Below the pieces are notes generated by a model, which worked only from the letters and a program-made list of their open reading frames with translations, had not been told where the DNA came from and searched no databases. Shown piece after piece: positions 41,449 through 48,625 of a stretch of DNA of 64,000 bases (positions within the stretch are counted from its first letter, which is position 1; each line of letters starts with the position of its first letter). The stretch covers positions 1 to 64,000 of the forward strand of contig UQZU01000006.1 of the NCBI GenBank assembly GCA_900545665.1. The letters are read 5' to 3'. The stretch is from an uncultured Collinsella sp. (GTDB lineage: Bacteria > Actinomycetota > Coriobacteriia > Coriobacteriales > Coriobacteriaceae). Position numbers and translations under genes: made by a program.

Positions 41449-42705
41449 ATGGCATTGCAGTTTACAGAGCGCGAGTTTATCCCCGTGCTGCTCGGCGGCG
41501 ACATCAACGCGTATTCGGTGGCGCGCGCTTTCTACGAGGAGTATCAGGTCAAGAGCCTGGTCTTTGGTAAGTACCAGACCGGCCCCGCGTATCGCAGCCA
41601 GATTATCGATTACACGCCTAACGTGGATATCGATACCATGCCGGTCATGATCGAGACCGTTAACGGCGTCGCACAGGCCAATCCTGATAAGAAGATTATT
41701 CTCATGGGTTGCGGCGACAACTACGTCGCGCTTGCCGCGCAGGCTCAGGACGCCGGTCAGCTTGCCTCGAACGTCATCGCGCCCTATGCGCCCTACAGCA
41801 TGCTCGAGCAGTGCCAGAAGAAGGAGATCTTCTACGAGCTGTGCGAGAAGCACGGTGTGCCCTATCCGCACACGTTTACCTTTACCATGGCGATGCTCAA
41901 CGCTCAGGGCGAGGCTTCCGCCGAGGTGCTCGACCAGATCGACTTCCCCTTCCCGATGATTCTGAAGCCCTCTGACGGCATCATGTGGTGGGAGCACGAG
42001 TTCGAGGGCCAAAAGAAAGCCTACGAGATTGCCGATCGCGCCGAGCTGGAGCAGGTCATTCGCGATGTGTACGCGAGCGGCTACACCGACGACCTCATCT
42101 TGCAGGACCGCGTGCCCGGCAACGACGAGTACATGCGCGTGCTTACCAGTTATTCCGACCGCAACGGCAAGGTTCGCATGATGTGCCTGGGTCACGTGCT
42201 GCTCGAGGAGCATCAGCCCCATGGTGTCGGCAACCACGCCTGCATCATCACTGAGCCCAACGACGAGCTTATGGGTGGCGTGCGCAAGCTGCTTGAGGAC
42301 CTTAAGTTTACGGGCTTCTCCAACTTCGACGTCAAGTACGACCAGCGCGATGGCTCGTTTAAGTTCTTCGACTTCAACACGCGTCAGGGCCGCAGTAATT
42401 ACTATGTCACCAATAGCGGCTTTAACGTTGCTAAATACGTGGTGGATGAGTACGTCTATAACCGCCCGTTTGAGCCGGAATTTGTGACGGCGCAGGACGA
42501 GGCGCTGTGGATGGTTGTTCCTATGGGCGTCGTTGACAAGTATGTTAAGGACCCCGAGCTGCGTGCGAAGGCGCATCGTCTGGCCAAGGAGGGCAAGGCT
42601 GCCGATCCTTCGTTTATGAAGGGTGATTTTGTCTTTAACCGCTGGTTGCGCATGTGGCATACCAAGCTGCGTCACTTTAAGCTGTTCAAGACGTATTACA
42701 AGTAG
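41449..42705 (+). CDS. ATP-grasp ligase, probable D-aspartate ligase
   Basis: A 418-aa ATP-grasp enzyme. The N-terminal Rossmann-like part has LLGGDINAYSVARAFYEEY, and the ATP-grasp core has FPMILKPSDG, EYMRVLTSY and FFDFNTRQGRSNYYV. It resembles Aslfm of Enterococcus faecium, which adds D-Asp to the peptidoglycan precursor side chain. An aspartate racemase gene 84 nt downstream, as in Enterococcus, supports the assignment. ATG 41449 is preceded by AGGAAG. Confidence 0.8.
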   Translation: MALQFTEREFIPVLLGGDINAYSVARAFYEEYQVKSLVFGKYQTGPAYRSQIIDYTPNVDIDTMPVMIETVNGVAQANPDKKIILMGCGDNYVALAAQAQDAGQLASNVIAPYAPYSMLEQCQKKEIFYELCEKHGVPYPHTFTFTMAMLNAQGEASAEVLDQIDFPFPMILKPSDGIMWWEHEFEGQKKAYEIADRAELEQVIRDVYASGYTDDLILQDRVPGNDEYMRVLTSYSDRNGKVRMMCLGHVLLEEHQPHGVGNHACIITEPNDELMGGVRKLLEDLKFTGFSNFDVKYDQRDGSFKFFDFNTRQGRSNYYVTNSGFNVAKYVVDEYVYNRPFEPEFVTAQDEALWMVVPMGVVDKYVKDPELRAKAHRLAKEGKAADPSFMKGDFVFNRWLRMWHTKLRHFKLFKTYYK

Positions 42706-42789
42706 ATGAGCGCGGCGCCCGCCCGGTTTGTATCGGACGGGCGCGGGTATGATGCGAGCAATTGCGCGGGCGTCACCAAGGAGGCGGCG

Positions 42790-43536
42790 ATGGAAAAGCT
42801 GGGAGTTATCGGCGGCATGGGCGCCGAGGCCACGTCGTATTACTACGACCAGGTCGTGCGTCATACGGCTGCTACCTGTGATCAGGAGCATATCGACATG
42901 GTGGTACTTTCCAAGTCGACCATGCCCGACCGTACGCTGGCCATCAAGACCGGCGAGCATGCCGAGCTGCTGGCGACCATGAAGGAGTGCGCTCAGGCGC
43001 TCGAGACGCTGGGTTGCGCGCACATTGCCATTCCCTGCAACACGTCGCACTACTTCTACGATCAGATTCAGTCGTTTACCAAGGTGCCGATTATCCACAT
43101 GCCGCGTGAGTCGGTGCGCTATGCCCTGGCGGGCGCGGTGATGGGGGAGTGCGAGTTCGATCCCAACCTGAGCATGCCGTCCGAGCCGGTGCGCAAGATC
43201 GGCATCATGGGCACCGACGGCACCGTGGGTGCAGGCGTCTATGGGCGCGAGTGCGAGGCCGCGGGCGTTGAGGTCGTCTATCCCAGCGAGAAGCGCCAGG
43301 CCGATGTGATGTCGCTGATTTATGATGACGTGAAGGCTGGACGCGAGCCCGATATGGATAAGTTTGACCGAGTGATGTGGGAGTTCGCCCGCTGCGGCTG
43401 CGATCGCGTCATCCTGGCCTGTACAGAGCTCTCGGTGCTGCAGAAGTATCGCGAGATGCCCGAGATCACCCTTGACGCCATGGACGTCCTGGTACGTGAG
43501 TCCATTATCCGCAGCGGCGCCCTCTACCGTTTATAA
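42790..43536 (+). CDS. Aspartate racemase
   Basis: A 248-aa Asp/Glu racemase-family protein. The catalytic Cys pair is visible in HIAIPCNTSHYFY and VILACTELSVL. The N-terminal GVIGGMGAEATSYYYD motif is characteristic of aspartate racemases. It would supply D-Asp to the adjacent ligase. ATG 42790 has AAGGAGG five nt upstream. A GC-rich hairpin (about 42715-42744) lies between the two genes. Confidence 0.88.
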   Translation: MEKLGVIGGMGAEATSYYYDQVVRHTAATCDQEHIDMVVLSKSTMPDRTLAIKTGEHAELLATMKECAQALETLGCAHIAIPCNTSHYFYDQIQSFTKVPIIHMPRESVRYALAGAVMGECEFDPNLSMPSEPVRKIGIMGTDGTVGAGVYGRECEAAGVEVVYPSEKRQADVMSLIYDDVKAGREPDMDKFDRVMWEFARCGCDRVILACTELSVLQKYREMPEITLDAMDVLVRESIIRSGALYRL

Positions 43537-43542
43537 CCCTCG

Positions 43543-43731
43543 ACCTGCCAAAAGGGGACAGGTTTGTTTTGGTAGGTTTTATCTGGGAAAACAGTAAGGT
43601 CCCGGCTCGTTTGATGCGAGTCGGGGCCTTTTGCATTTTGCGGTTGCTGCTTGGTGCTGGAGCTTAAAGGACGAGACTGACATTTGCCCATATAAAACCG
43701 ATCAAAATAAACCTGTCCCTTTTTGGCAGGT
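43543..43731. repeat. REPIN-like inverted repeat enclosing a terminator
   Basis: The arms 43543-43582 and 43692-43731 match at 36 of 40 positions when one is reverse-complemented; each contains GGGACAGGTTT after CCTGCCAAAA. The right arm touches the ecfT stop codon. Inside is an intrinsic terminator (43596-43609 with 43617-43630, then a T-run). The element fills the convergent junction between the racemase and ecfT. Confidence 0.75.
43596..43635. terminator. Terminator inside the REPIN-like repeat
   Basis: A 14-bp stem with two G-T pairs, 7-nt loop, TTTTGC tail on the plus strand. It serves the racemase and possibly ecfT. Confidence 0.75.
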
Positions 43732-44477
43732 TAGAACAGGAAGCCAAAAACGATGAGGGCGATACTGATGATAAGTGCGGCAATGTCCGGGCCCTTGATG
43801 GGATAGCGCTTGTACGAGCTCGCGCGCGTACGCAGGTAAAAGCCACGTTGCTCGGCCGCCAAGGCAGTGGCATCGGTCTTGCCCACGGAGCTCACCAGCA
43901 GCGGCACGCAGAGCGGTAGCATGAGCTGGATCTTCTTGAGGGGGTTCTTGGTGTCGTATTCAACGCCGCGCGCGGTCTGCGCCTCCATGATGGCGTTCAT
44001 CTCCTGGCTAAAGACCGGTACAAAGCGCAGTGCCGTGGTAAACGTGAACGCATAGCGGTATGGCACGTGCAGCACCTCCACGCAAGCGTTAGCGAGATCG
44101 CCGAGCTGCGTGATGGTGAGCATGAGGATGAGCGGCAGTGCCACGCCGAGCAGGCGAAGCGCCGCCTTGGTGCCGGTGATAAGACCATCTGTGGTAATCC
44201 AGGCAAAGATGGGGGCTCCGGTGCGGATAAAGGCGGTCTGCAGGACCAGCATGATTAGTGAGAGCGGCACGATGAGCTTGACGAGCGAGACGAGGCCCGC
44301 GGTCGATTTGGCGTAGATGCCCAAGATAAAAGTCAGCACAAGCAGGGCGATCAGGAGCACATAAGTGTCGCCGAGGAAGGTCGCCAAGATAATGGCCGCG
44401 GCCAGGGCTAGCTTGGTCACGGGGTTCAGCCGGTGCAGCAGTGAGTCTCCGGGCACGTAGTCGATCACGTTAGTCAT
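43731..44477 (-). CDS. ecfT: ECF transporter transmembrane (T) component
   Basis: A 248-aa integral membrane subunit of an energy-coupling-factor importer. It begins with YVPGDSLLHRLNPVTKLALA, has several hydrophobic helices, and carries the two coupling-helix ARG-type motifs AQTARGVEYD and AAEQRGF. It links the ATPases to the substrate-binding S component. It overlaps the ATPase gene by 8 nt. Confidence 0.9.
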   Translation of the reverse strand: MTNVIDYVPGDSLLHRLNPVTKLALAAAIILATFLGDTYVLLIALLVLTFILGIYAKSTAGLVSLVKLIVPLSLIMLVLQTAFIRTGAPIFAWITTDGLITGTKAALRLLGVALPLILMLTITQLGDLANACVEVLHVPYRYAFTFTTALRFVPVFSQEMNAIMEAQTARGVEYDTKNPLKKIQLMLPLCVPLLVSSVGKTDATALAAEQRGFYLRTRASSYKRYPIKGPDIAALIISIALIVFGFLF

Positions 44478-46236
44478 GGTTGAGCATCTCCTTTACCAGG
44501 TCGACCAGATCGGAGACCTGGCTGATTCCGGCAAATCGGGGCGAAACGTCGCGTGCGAGTTCTTTGGATAGGGCAACAACCTGCGGTGGCTCCACGTAGG
44601 CGGCGCGCATGAGGACATCGTCGGCAAAGATTCGGTTCGCGTCGCCGCGCTCGAGGATGTGTCCGTCAGCCATGACTACCAGGCGCTGGGCAAAGTCCGA
44701 GACGACCTCCATGTCGTGGCACACCATGATCACGGCGCAGCCGCGCTCGGCCATCTCGCTCACCGTCTCCATCACGGTCATGCACTCGCGGTAATCGAGG
44801 CCGCTCGTGGGCTCATCGAGCAGAACCACCTGTGGGTCGAGCACAACCACGGACGCTAGGGCGACCATCTGTCGCTGTCCGCGCGAAAGCGAGAACGGCG
44901 ATTCGTCCAAGGGGAGCCCAAAGCGCTCCGCCGCCACCCGTGCGCGCCGGCGGGCCTCGTCGGTGCCGACACCGTGCAGTTCAAGACCAAAGGCAACCTC
45001 GTCGAGTACGGTGTCGCGGCAGAGCTGGCGGTCAGGGTTCTGGAACAGCGTTGCGCATTTTGCAGCGATCGCGCTGGTGGGAACGTCGGAGGTGTTCATC
45101 CCCGCCATACGCACGGTTCCCGACGCTGGATGCAGAAGGCCGTTCATCAGCTTGGTGAGCGTGGTCTTGCCAGCACCGTTCTGGCCGATGACGCCCACGA
45201 GCTCGCCGGGATAGACGCACATGTTGAGGTTGCTGACCGAGGCACCGCCGTGGGGGTAGGCAAAGGTCACATCGGTGAGCTCAACTACTGGCTCCTGATT
45301 GGCGCCGCGGGGGACCGCCGGGATATGGGGAGAGGCCTCGGGCATATCGGCGGGCACATCCTTGCTCGTTGCATCCGCAAGTAAGGACGAGATAAGCTGG
45401 TGCGCTTCGGAAACATTGAGACAGGGCGCCTGGTCGCTCGGCAACAGACCCGCTTCTGCCAGGCTGTTCGCGATGCGCGCGACGCGGGGACTGTCGACAC
45501 CCGTCTGGCGCAGCTCGCTTGCGTGGGCAAAGACCTGGTGGGGTTCGCCGTCAAACGCGAGCTTGCCGTCTGCCATGACGAGCACGCGGCTGCAGTATTT
45601 CGACAACAGCGCGACCTTCTGCTCGATGACAACCACGGTGATGCCGTGCTCGTGGTTGATTTGGCGCAGTGTGTCAAAAACGAGCGTGGAGCTTGCCGGG
45701 TCGAGCGCTGCCGTGGGCTCGTCGAGCACGAGCACGTCGGGCGCCATGGCGATGATCGCGGCGATTGCGACTTTCTGCTTCTGCCCGCCCGAAAGCGTGG
45801 CAATCTCGCGGTGGCGCAGGTCGCTAATGCCGACGGTCGCCAGCGTCTGGCTGATGCGCTCCTCGATCTGATCGTGCGGTATGTCAAAGTTCTCGAGGCC
45901 AAAGAGCATTTCGTCTTCAACGATGGGCGCAACCATCTGGGCATCGATGTCCTGCAGCACGCTTCCCACCACGCGCGAGATATCCGTGAGGGTGATCTCG
46001 CAGGTGTCGCGGTCATCGACGAGCGTGGCTCCAAAGAGCTTGCCGGTGTAGTGGTGGGGGATGGCTCCGCTCATAACGGCGGCAAGCGTCGATTTGCCAG
46101 CGCCTGAGGGACCGATGACGCCCACAAACTCACCCTTTTCGATGGTGAGTGAGACGTGATCGAGGGCATTCTGCGCCTCGTGGCCATAGGCAAATGAGAC
46201 GTCATCGAGCTTGATGATGGTATTGCTGGAGCTCAT
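44470..46236 (-). CDS. Fused ECF ATPase (EcfA1-EcfA2)
   Basis: A 588-aa protein with two complete ABC ATPase domains in one chain. Walker A is GPSGAGKST and GQNGAGKTT, signatures are LSGGQKQ and LSRGQRQ, and Walker B is LVLDEPTAALD and VLLDEPTSGLD. In many ECF systems the two ATPases are separate genes. ATG 46236 follows GAAAGG; an upstream extension of 21 codons would run into the intergenic hairpin. Membrane-associated, energises import. Confidence 0.9.
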   Translation of the reverse strand: MSSSNTIIKLDDVSFAYGHEAQNALDHVSLTIEKGEFVGVIGPSGAGKSTLAAVMSGAIPHHYTGKLFGATLVDDRDTCEITLTDISRVVGSVLQDIDAQMVAPIVEDEMLFGLENFDIPHDQIEERISQTLATVGISDLRHREIATLSGGQKQKVAIAAIIAMAPDVLVLDEPTAALDPASSTLVFDTLRQINHEHGITVVVIEQKVALLSKYCSRVLVMADGKLAFDGEPHQVFAHASELRQTGVDSPRVARIANSLAEAGLLPSDQAPCLNVSEAHQLISSLLADATSKDVPADMPEASPHIPAVPRGANQEPVVELTDVTFAYPHGGASVSNLNMCVYPGELVGVIGQNGAGKTTLTKLMNGLLHPASGTVRMAGMNTSDVPTSAIAAKCATLFQNPDRQLCRDTVLDEVAFGLELHGVGTDEARRRARVAAERFGLPLDESPFSLSRGQRQMVALASVVVLDPQVVLLDEPTSGLDYRECMTVMETVSEMAERGCAVIMVCHDMEVVSDFAQRLVVMADGHILERGDANRIFADDVLMRAAYVEPPQVVALSKELARDVSPRFAGISQVSDLVDLVKEMLNHD

Positions 46237-46262
46237 GGGGGCCTTTCTATCGTAAAAGAGCA

Positions 46263-46281
46263 CCGGTCGCAAAACGACCGG
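46263..46281. other. Hairpin upstream of the ECF ATPase gene
   Basis: A perfect 7-bp stem CCGGTCG/CGACCGG with a CAAAA loop, between the ecfS remnant and the ATPase gene. No clear T-tract; possible processing site. Confidence 0.4.
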
Positions 46282-46302
46282 CGGTCTACATGGTAGCAAG
46301 TA

Positions 46303-46398
46303 TTACTGCTTGGCGAAGACCTTCTTGGGCGGAATGCTGAGGGCCTGGACCAGGATGGCGTTGAAGACGGCGGTGCCTGCGTGTGGCTTGTCGGCTAC
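46303..46398 (-). pseudogene. C-terminal remnant of a second ECF S component
   Basis: Directly after the S-component stop and in the same frame, the minus strand reads on through about 31 sense codons to another stop. It contains GTAVFNAILVQALSIPPKKVF, split here into GTAVFNAIL and VQALSIPPKKVF. This mirrors the real gene's C-terminus (GVANAIIVTALYIPIKKALKL). It has no start codon or ribosome-binding site. It is best read as the tail of a deleted paralogous S gene. Confidence 0.6.
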
Positions 46399-46971
46399 TT
46401 AGTCGTTGAGCTTGAGGGCCTTCTTGATGGGGATGTAGAGGGCGGTCACGATGATGGCGTTAGCAACACCGGTGGCGGCGACGACAGGAGCCATGACGCC
46501 CATGAAAGCCGGGTTGTCCATGACGCCAAAGGAGAAGATCGCGGCGTAGATCATGCCGGAGATGAAGGTGACAACAAAGGTGCCGACGAGCGGGAGCAGG
46601 CCCTTGGCCTTGGAGTCGGCAAGCACAGAGACGAGCAGAGCCATGACCATTGCGGCGACGGGCTCAGCGATCAGGTCGGGGCCCTTGACGGAGGCGGTGA
46701 TTTGGATCACTACGCCAGCGAGGAGGCCGATAATCGCGGATTGGCCGATGTTGGGCTTGACGATGAGAATCTCGAGGCAGAAGGCTGCGATGATGAACTC
46801 GGGCGAGAGGAAGCCTCCGGTGAGACCGCTAAAGAACTTGGAGACGGTCAGGTTGAGGACGAAACCGGCGGCGAGGAGGATGGCGTAGAGAGTGAGTGCC
46901 TTGAGGTCGAGTTTGCCGCGGTCGGTGGTCTGGACGGTGCGGGGCTGGGTGGCGGTGGTGTTCTGAGACAT
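46399..46971 (-). CDS. ECF transporter S component, probably tryptophan-related
   Basis: A 190-aa membrane protein with about six hydrophobic segments, an N-terminal cytoplasmic tail rich in Thr/Gln, and a small-residue-rich membrane region (GLLAGVVIQITASVKGPDL). This is the size and layout of ECF substrate-binding subunits. Substrate families cannot be told apart by eye, but the operon leader codes three Trp in a row before an intrinsic terminator, so tryptophan or a precursor or derivative is the best inference. ATG 46971 follows GAAAGGA. Confidence 0.8.
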   Translation of the reverse strand: MSQNTTATQPRTVQTTDRGKLDLKALTLYAILLAAGFVLNLTVSKFFSGLTGGFLSPEFIIAAFCLEILIVKPNIGQSAIIGLLAGVVIQITASVKGPDLIAEPVAAMVMALLVSVLADSKAKGLLPLVGTFVVTFISGMIYAAIFSFGVMDNPAFMGVMAPVVAATGVANAIIVTALYIPIKKALKLND

Positions 46972-47017
46972 GGTGAAAATCCTTTCGGAAGGGGAGTGCA
47001 AGGGAAAAGCGGAGGCG

Positions 47018-47145
47018 CGTGATGCGAATGCGATCGGGCTCGAGATAGAAAAAGGCCCCCGGTCGAAACCGGAGGCCTTTCAATCACCTAAAGCGCAAAA
47101 ATAGGCGTGAGGGACTCACTGTCGACCGATCGTATTCGCATCACG
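47018..47145. repeat. Inverted repeat flanking the attenuator terminator
   Basis: The arms 47018-47037 and 47126-47145 are complementary at 19 of 20 positions (CGTGATGCGAAT-type sequence). One arm is formed by the leader-peptide codons just after the Trp triplet; the other lies beyond the terminator, toward ecfS. Confidence 0.65.
47049..47080 (-). terminator. Attenuator terminator of the ECF operon
   Basis: On the minus strand a stem of about 12 bp (AAAGGCCTCCGG with its partner, one G-T pair) around TTTCGA is followed by TTTTTC. It lies between the leader peptide stop (47116) and ecfS (47001-46971 region), the expected place for an attenuator. Confidence 0.8.
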
Positions 47146-47184
47146 CCACCACCAGTTGTTGAGAGACTTCATCGTGTTCTTCAT
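47116..47184 (-). CDS. Tryptophan leader peptide (22 aa)
   Basis: Minus-strand ATG 47184 with AAAGGAG (47199-47193) 8 nt upstream opens a 22-codon frame. It begins MKNTMKSLNN, continues WWWRDANTIGRQ and ends TGA. Three consecutive Trp codons in so short a peptide, followed by a strong terminator and then an operon, is the hallmark of ribosome-stalling attenuation as in trpL. The segment GGCGTGA over the last Trp and next codons can pair with TCACGCC just after the stop (47104-47110), giving an alternative fold. Confidence 0.8.
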   Translation of the reverse strand: MKNTMKSLNNWWWRDANTIGRQ

Positions 47185-47319
47185 GTTGGTGGCTCCTTTC
47201 GCGATGCCATGGCGCGGTCGCACCTAGTTGCTGTTGCGCTGCACTATAGCACAGCAAAGTGTTTGCGGGGAATCTTTTTTGAAAGATTTCAGGCGGGTTT
47301 CCCGTCGGTCAAAAGGCGG

Positions 47320-47361
47320 GTTGAGCGGGCGAGGCTGCCATTGCTGCCTTGCCCGCTCAAC
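47320..47361 (-). terminator. Terminator after the microprotein genes
   Basis: A 16-bp stem with one mismatch/wobble (47320-47335 with 47346-47361) followed on the minus strand by a short CCTTTT tract. It lies 16 nt beyond the stop of the 24-aa frame. A smaller hairpin (AATCTTT/AAAGATT) is nearby at about 47272-47289. Confidence 0.7.
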
Positions 47362-47376
47362 TAGGACATGAGGGCC

Positions 47377-47451
47377 TTAGACCTTCTTGCGTCGATAGAT
47401 CATGAAGCCACAGACACCGATGATGATGGCGCCAACACCCATGGCGGCCAT
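47377..47451 (-). CDS. Single-span microprotein (24 aa)
   Basis: Short minus-strand frame MAAMGVGAIIIGV..MIYRRKKV: one hydrophobic helix followed by a basic tail. CCAAGGG lies 8 nt before ATG 47451. It follows a similar 30-aa frame and precedes a strong terminator, which suggests a real small gene rather than noise. Too short for homology by eye. Confidence 0.45.
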   Translation of the reverse strand: MAAMGVGAIIIGVCGFMIYRRKKV

Positions 47452-47507
47452 GTTGTTGCCCTTGGACTTCTCCTCGGCGATTGGATGAATATCATACCAA
47501 TGTGGAT

Positions 47508-47600
47508 TTACTTCTTTCGGCGGTGAATCGCATTGATGGCGTAACCGACGAGCATGGCCAAGACGATGACGATAAAGCCGAGCAGGGGATTGTCGTTCAT
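47508..47600 (-). CDS. Single-span microprotein (30 aa)
   Basis: Minus-strand ATG 47600 preceded by GGAGGACCCC encodes MNDNPLLGFIVIV..AINAIHRRKK: a short polar start, one transmembrane helix and a basic end. It begins 9 nt after the lipid-kinase stop, so it is in that operon. The basic C-terminus is shared with the next microprotein. Possible membrane regulator or small holin-like peptide; function unknown. Confidence 0.6.
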   Translation of the reverse strand: MNDNPLLGFIVIVLAMLVGYAINAIHRRKK

Positions 47601-47609
47601 GGGGTCCTC

Positions 47610-48527
47610 CTATTTTCCGAGCGGGGAGAATTCGTCGACGATGAGGTCGAGGCATTGCGGAAGCGCGCGGGCTCCAAAGACGCCCGAATTGCTGGAGATG
47701 ATCTCGCCATCGAACTGCATGCCCAGCGACGGGGTGCAGGTGATCTTGGCTTCTTTGGTCTGGATGATCTTAAACTGCGGACGGCCGAGCACCTTGCCGG
47801 CGGGGTCGAGTGCGGCGGTGATCACGGTCGGGAGCAGCTGCACGGTTTTTACGGGCTCGATGACTGCGATATCGACCATGCCGTCGTTCATGCGACAGTC
47901 GGGGAACAGGTTGATGTCGTTTTGGATGACTGAGGTGTTGCCTGCCATGCAGCAGATACCATCGAGCTCTTCGACAATGCCGTCATGCTCAATCGTAAAG
48001 TGTGCCACCGTGGGGTTGGGCGTGGCGAGCGCGGATAGGAAGTAGGCGATCTCGCCGATGTCGTTTTTGGCGGGGGCGGCCTTCATCATGATCTCGGCAT
48101 CGTAGCCCGAGCCGGCGATGATGATAAAGCCGTGGCGCTTTTCGTTGCCGTTCTCGTCGAGCCAAAAGAGCTCACCCATATCCGCCTTGACGGTGCGGCC
48201 GACGCGGCAGGCCTTGGCGAGTGCCGCCGCCTCGGGGGCATTGCCGATGTTGTTGAAGAACAGGCAGGCCGTGCCGGAGGGGAAGACGAGCGTGGGGACG
48301 CCGCATCCGCGCATCTGGTCGAGCACGTTGGAGACGGTGCCGTCGCCGCCCGAAATCACCACGCGATCGAACTCGCGCACATCCGCCACGGCGTCCTCGG
48401 GCTCCATGCCATCGCCGATAAAGCGCATCACGACCTCGTCGCCGCCCTGTGCAAGGGCGTGCGTGAATGCGAAGATTTCATCTGAGCTGGGGCCCGATGC
48501 CGGGTTGTGGATGATAAGGCAGCGCAT
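47610..48527 (-). CDS. Diacylglycerol kinase-family lipid kinase
   Basis: A 305-aa DAGK_cat-type kinase of the YegS/DgkB class. It shows IHNPASGPSSDE, the nucleotide-binding SGGDGTVSNVLDQM, the VFPSGTACLFFNNIG segment and the C-terminal MQFDGEII. It phosphorylates a diacylglycerol or related lipid at the membrane face. The ribosome-binding site is weak. Two microprotein frames follow on the same strand. Confidence 0.87.
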   Translation of the reverse strand: MRCLIIHNPASGPSSDEIFAFTHALAQGGDEVVMRFIGDGMEPEDAVADVREFDRVVISGGDGTVSNVLDQMRGCGVPTLVFPSGTACLFFNNIGNAPEAAALAKACRVGRTVKADMGELFWLDENGNEKRHGFIIIAGSGYDAEIMMKAAPAKNDIGEIAYFLSALATPNPTVAHFTIEHDGIVEELDGICCMAGNTSVIQNDINLFPDCRMNDGMVDIAVIEPVKTVQLLPTVITAALDPAGKVLGRPQFKIIQTKEAKITCTPSLGMQFDGEIISSNSGVFGARALPQCLDLIVDEFSPLGK

Positions 48528-48625
48528 ACTTACGTTCCCGTTCTGTGACTAACCGAGTATAGTTGTAGAGCAATGCCGATATCCTACCCGTGTTTTTCGG
48601 GCCTAACCTTATTCGATGGGTTGAT

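Noticed and set aside
46381..47022. Plus-strand frame opposite the S-component gene
   Set aside because: Gly/Asp-rich shadow of a hydrophobic membrane protein on the other strand.
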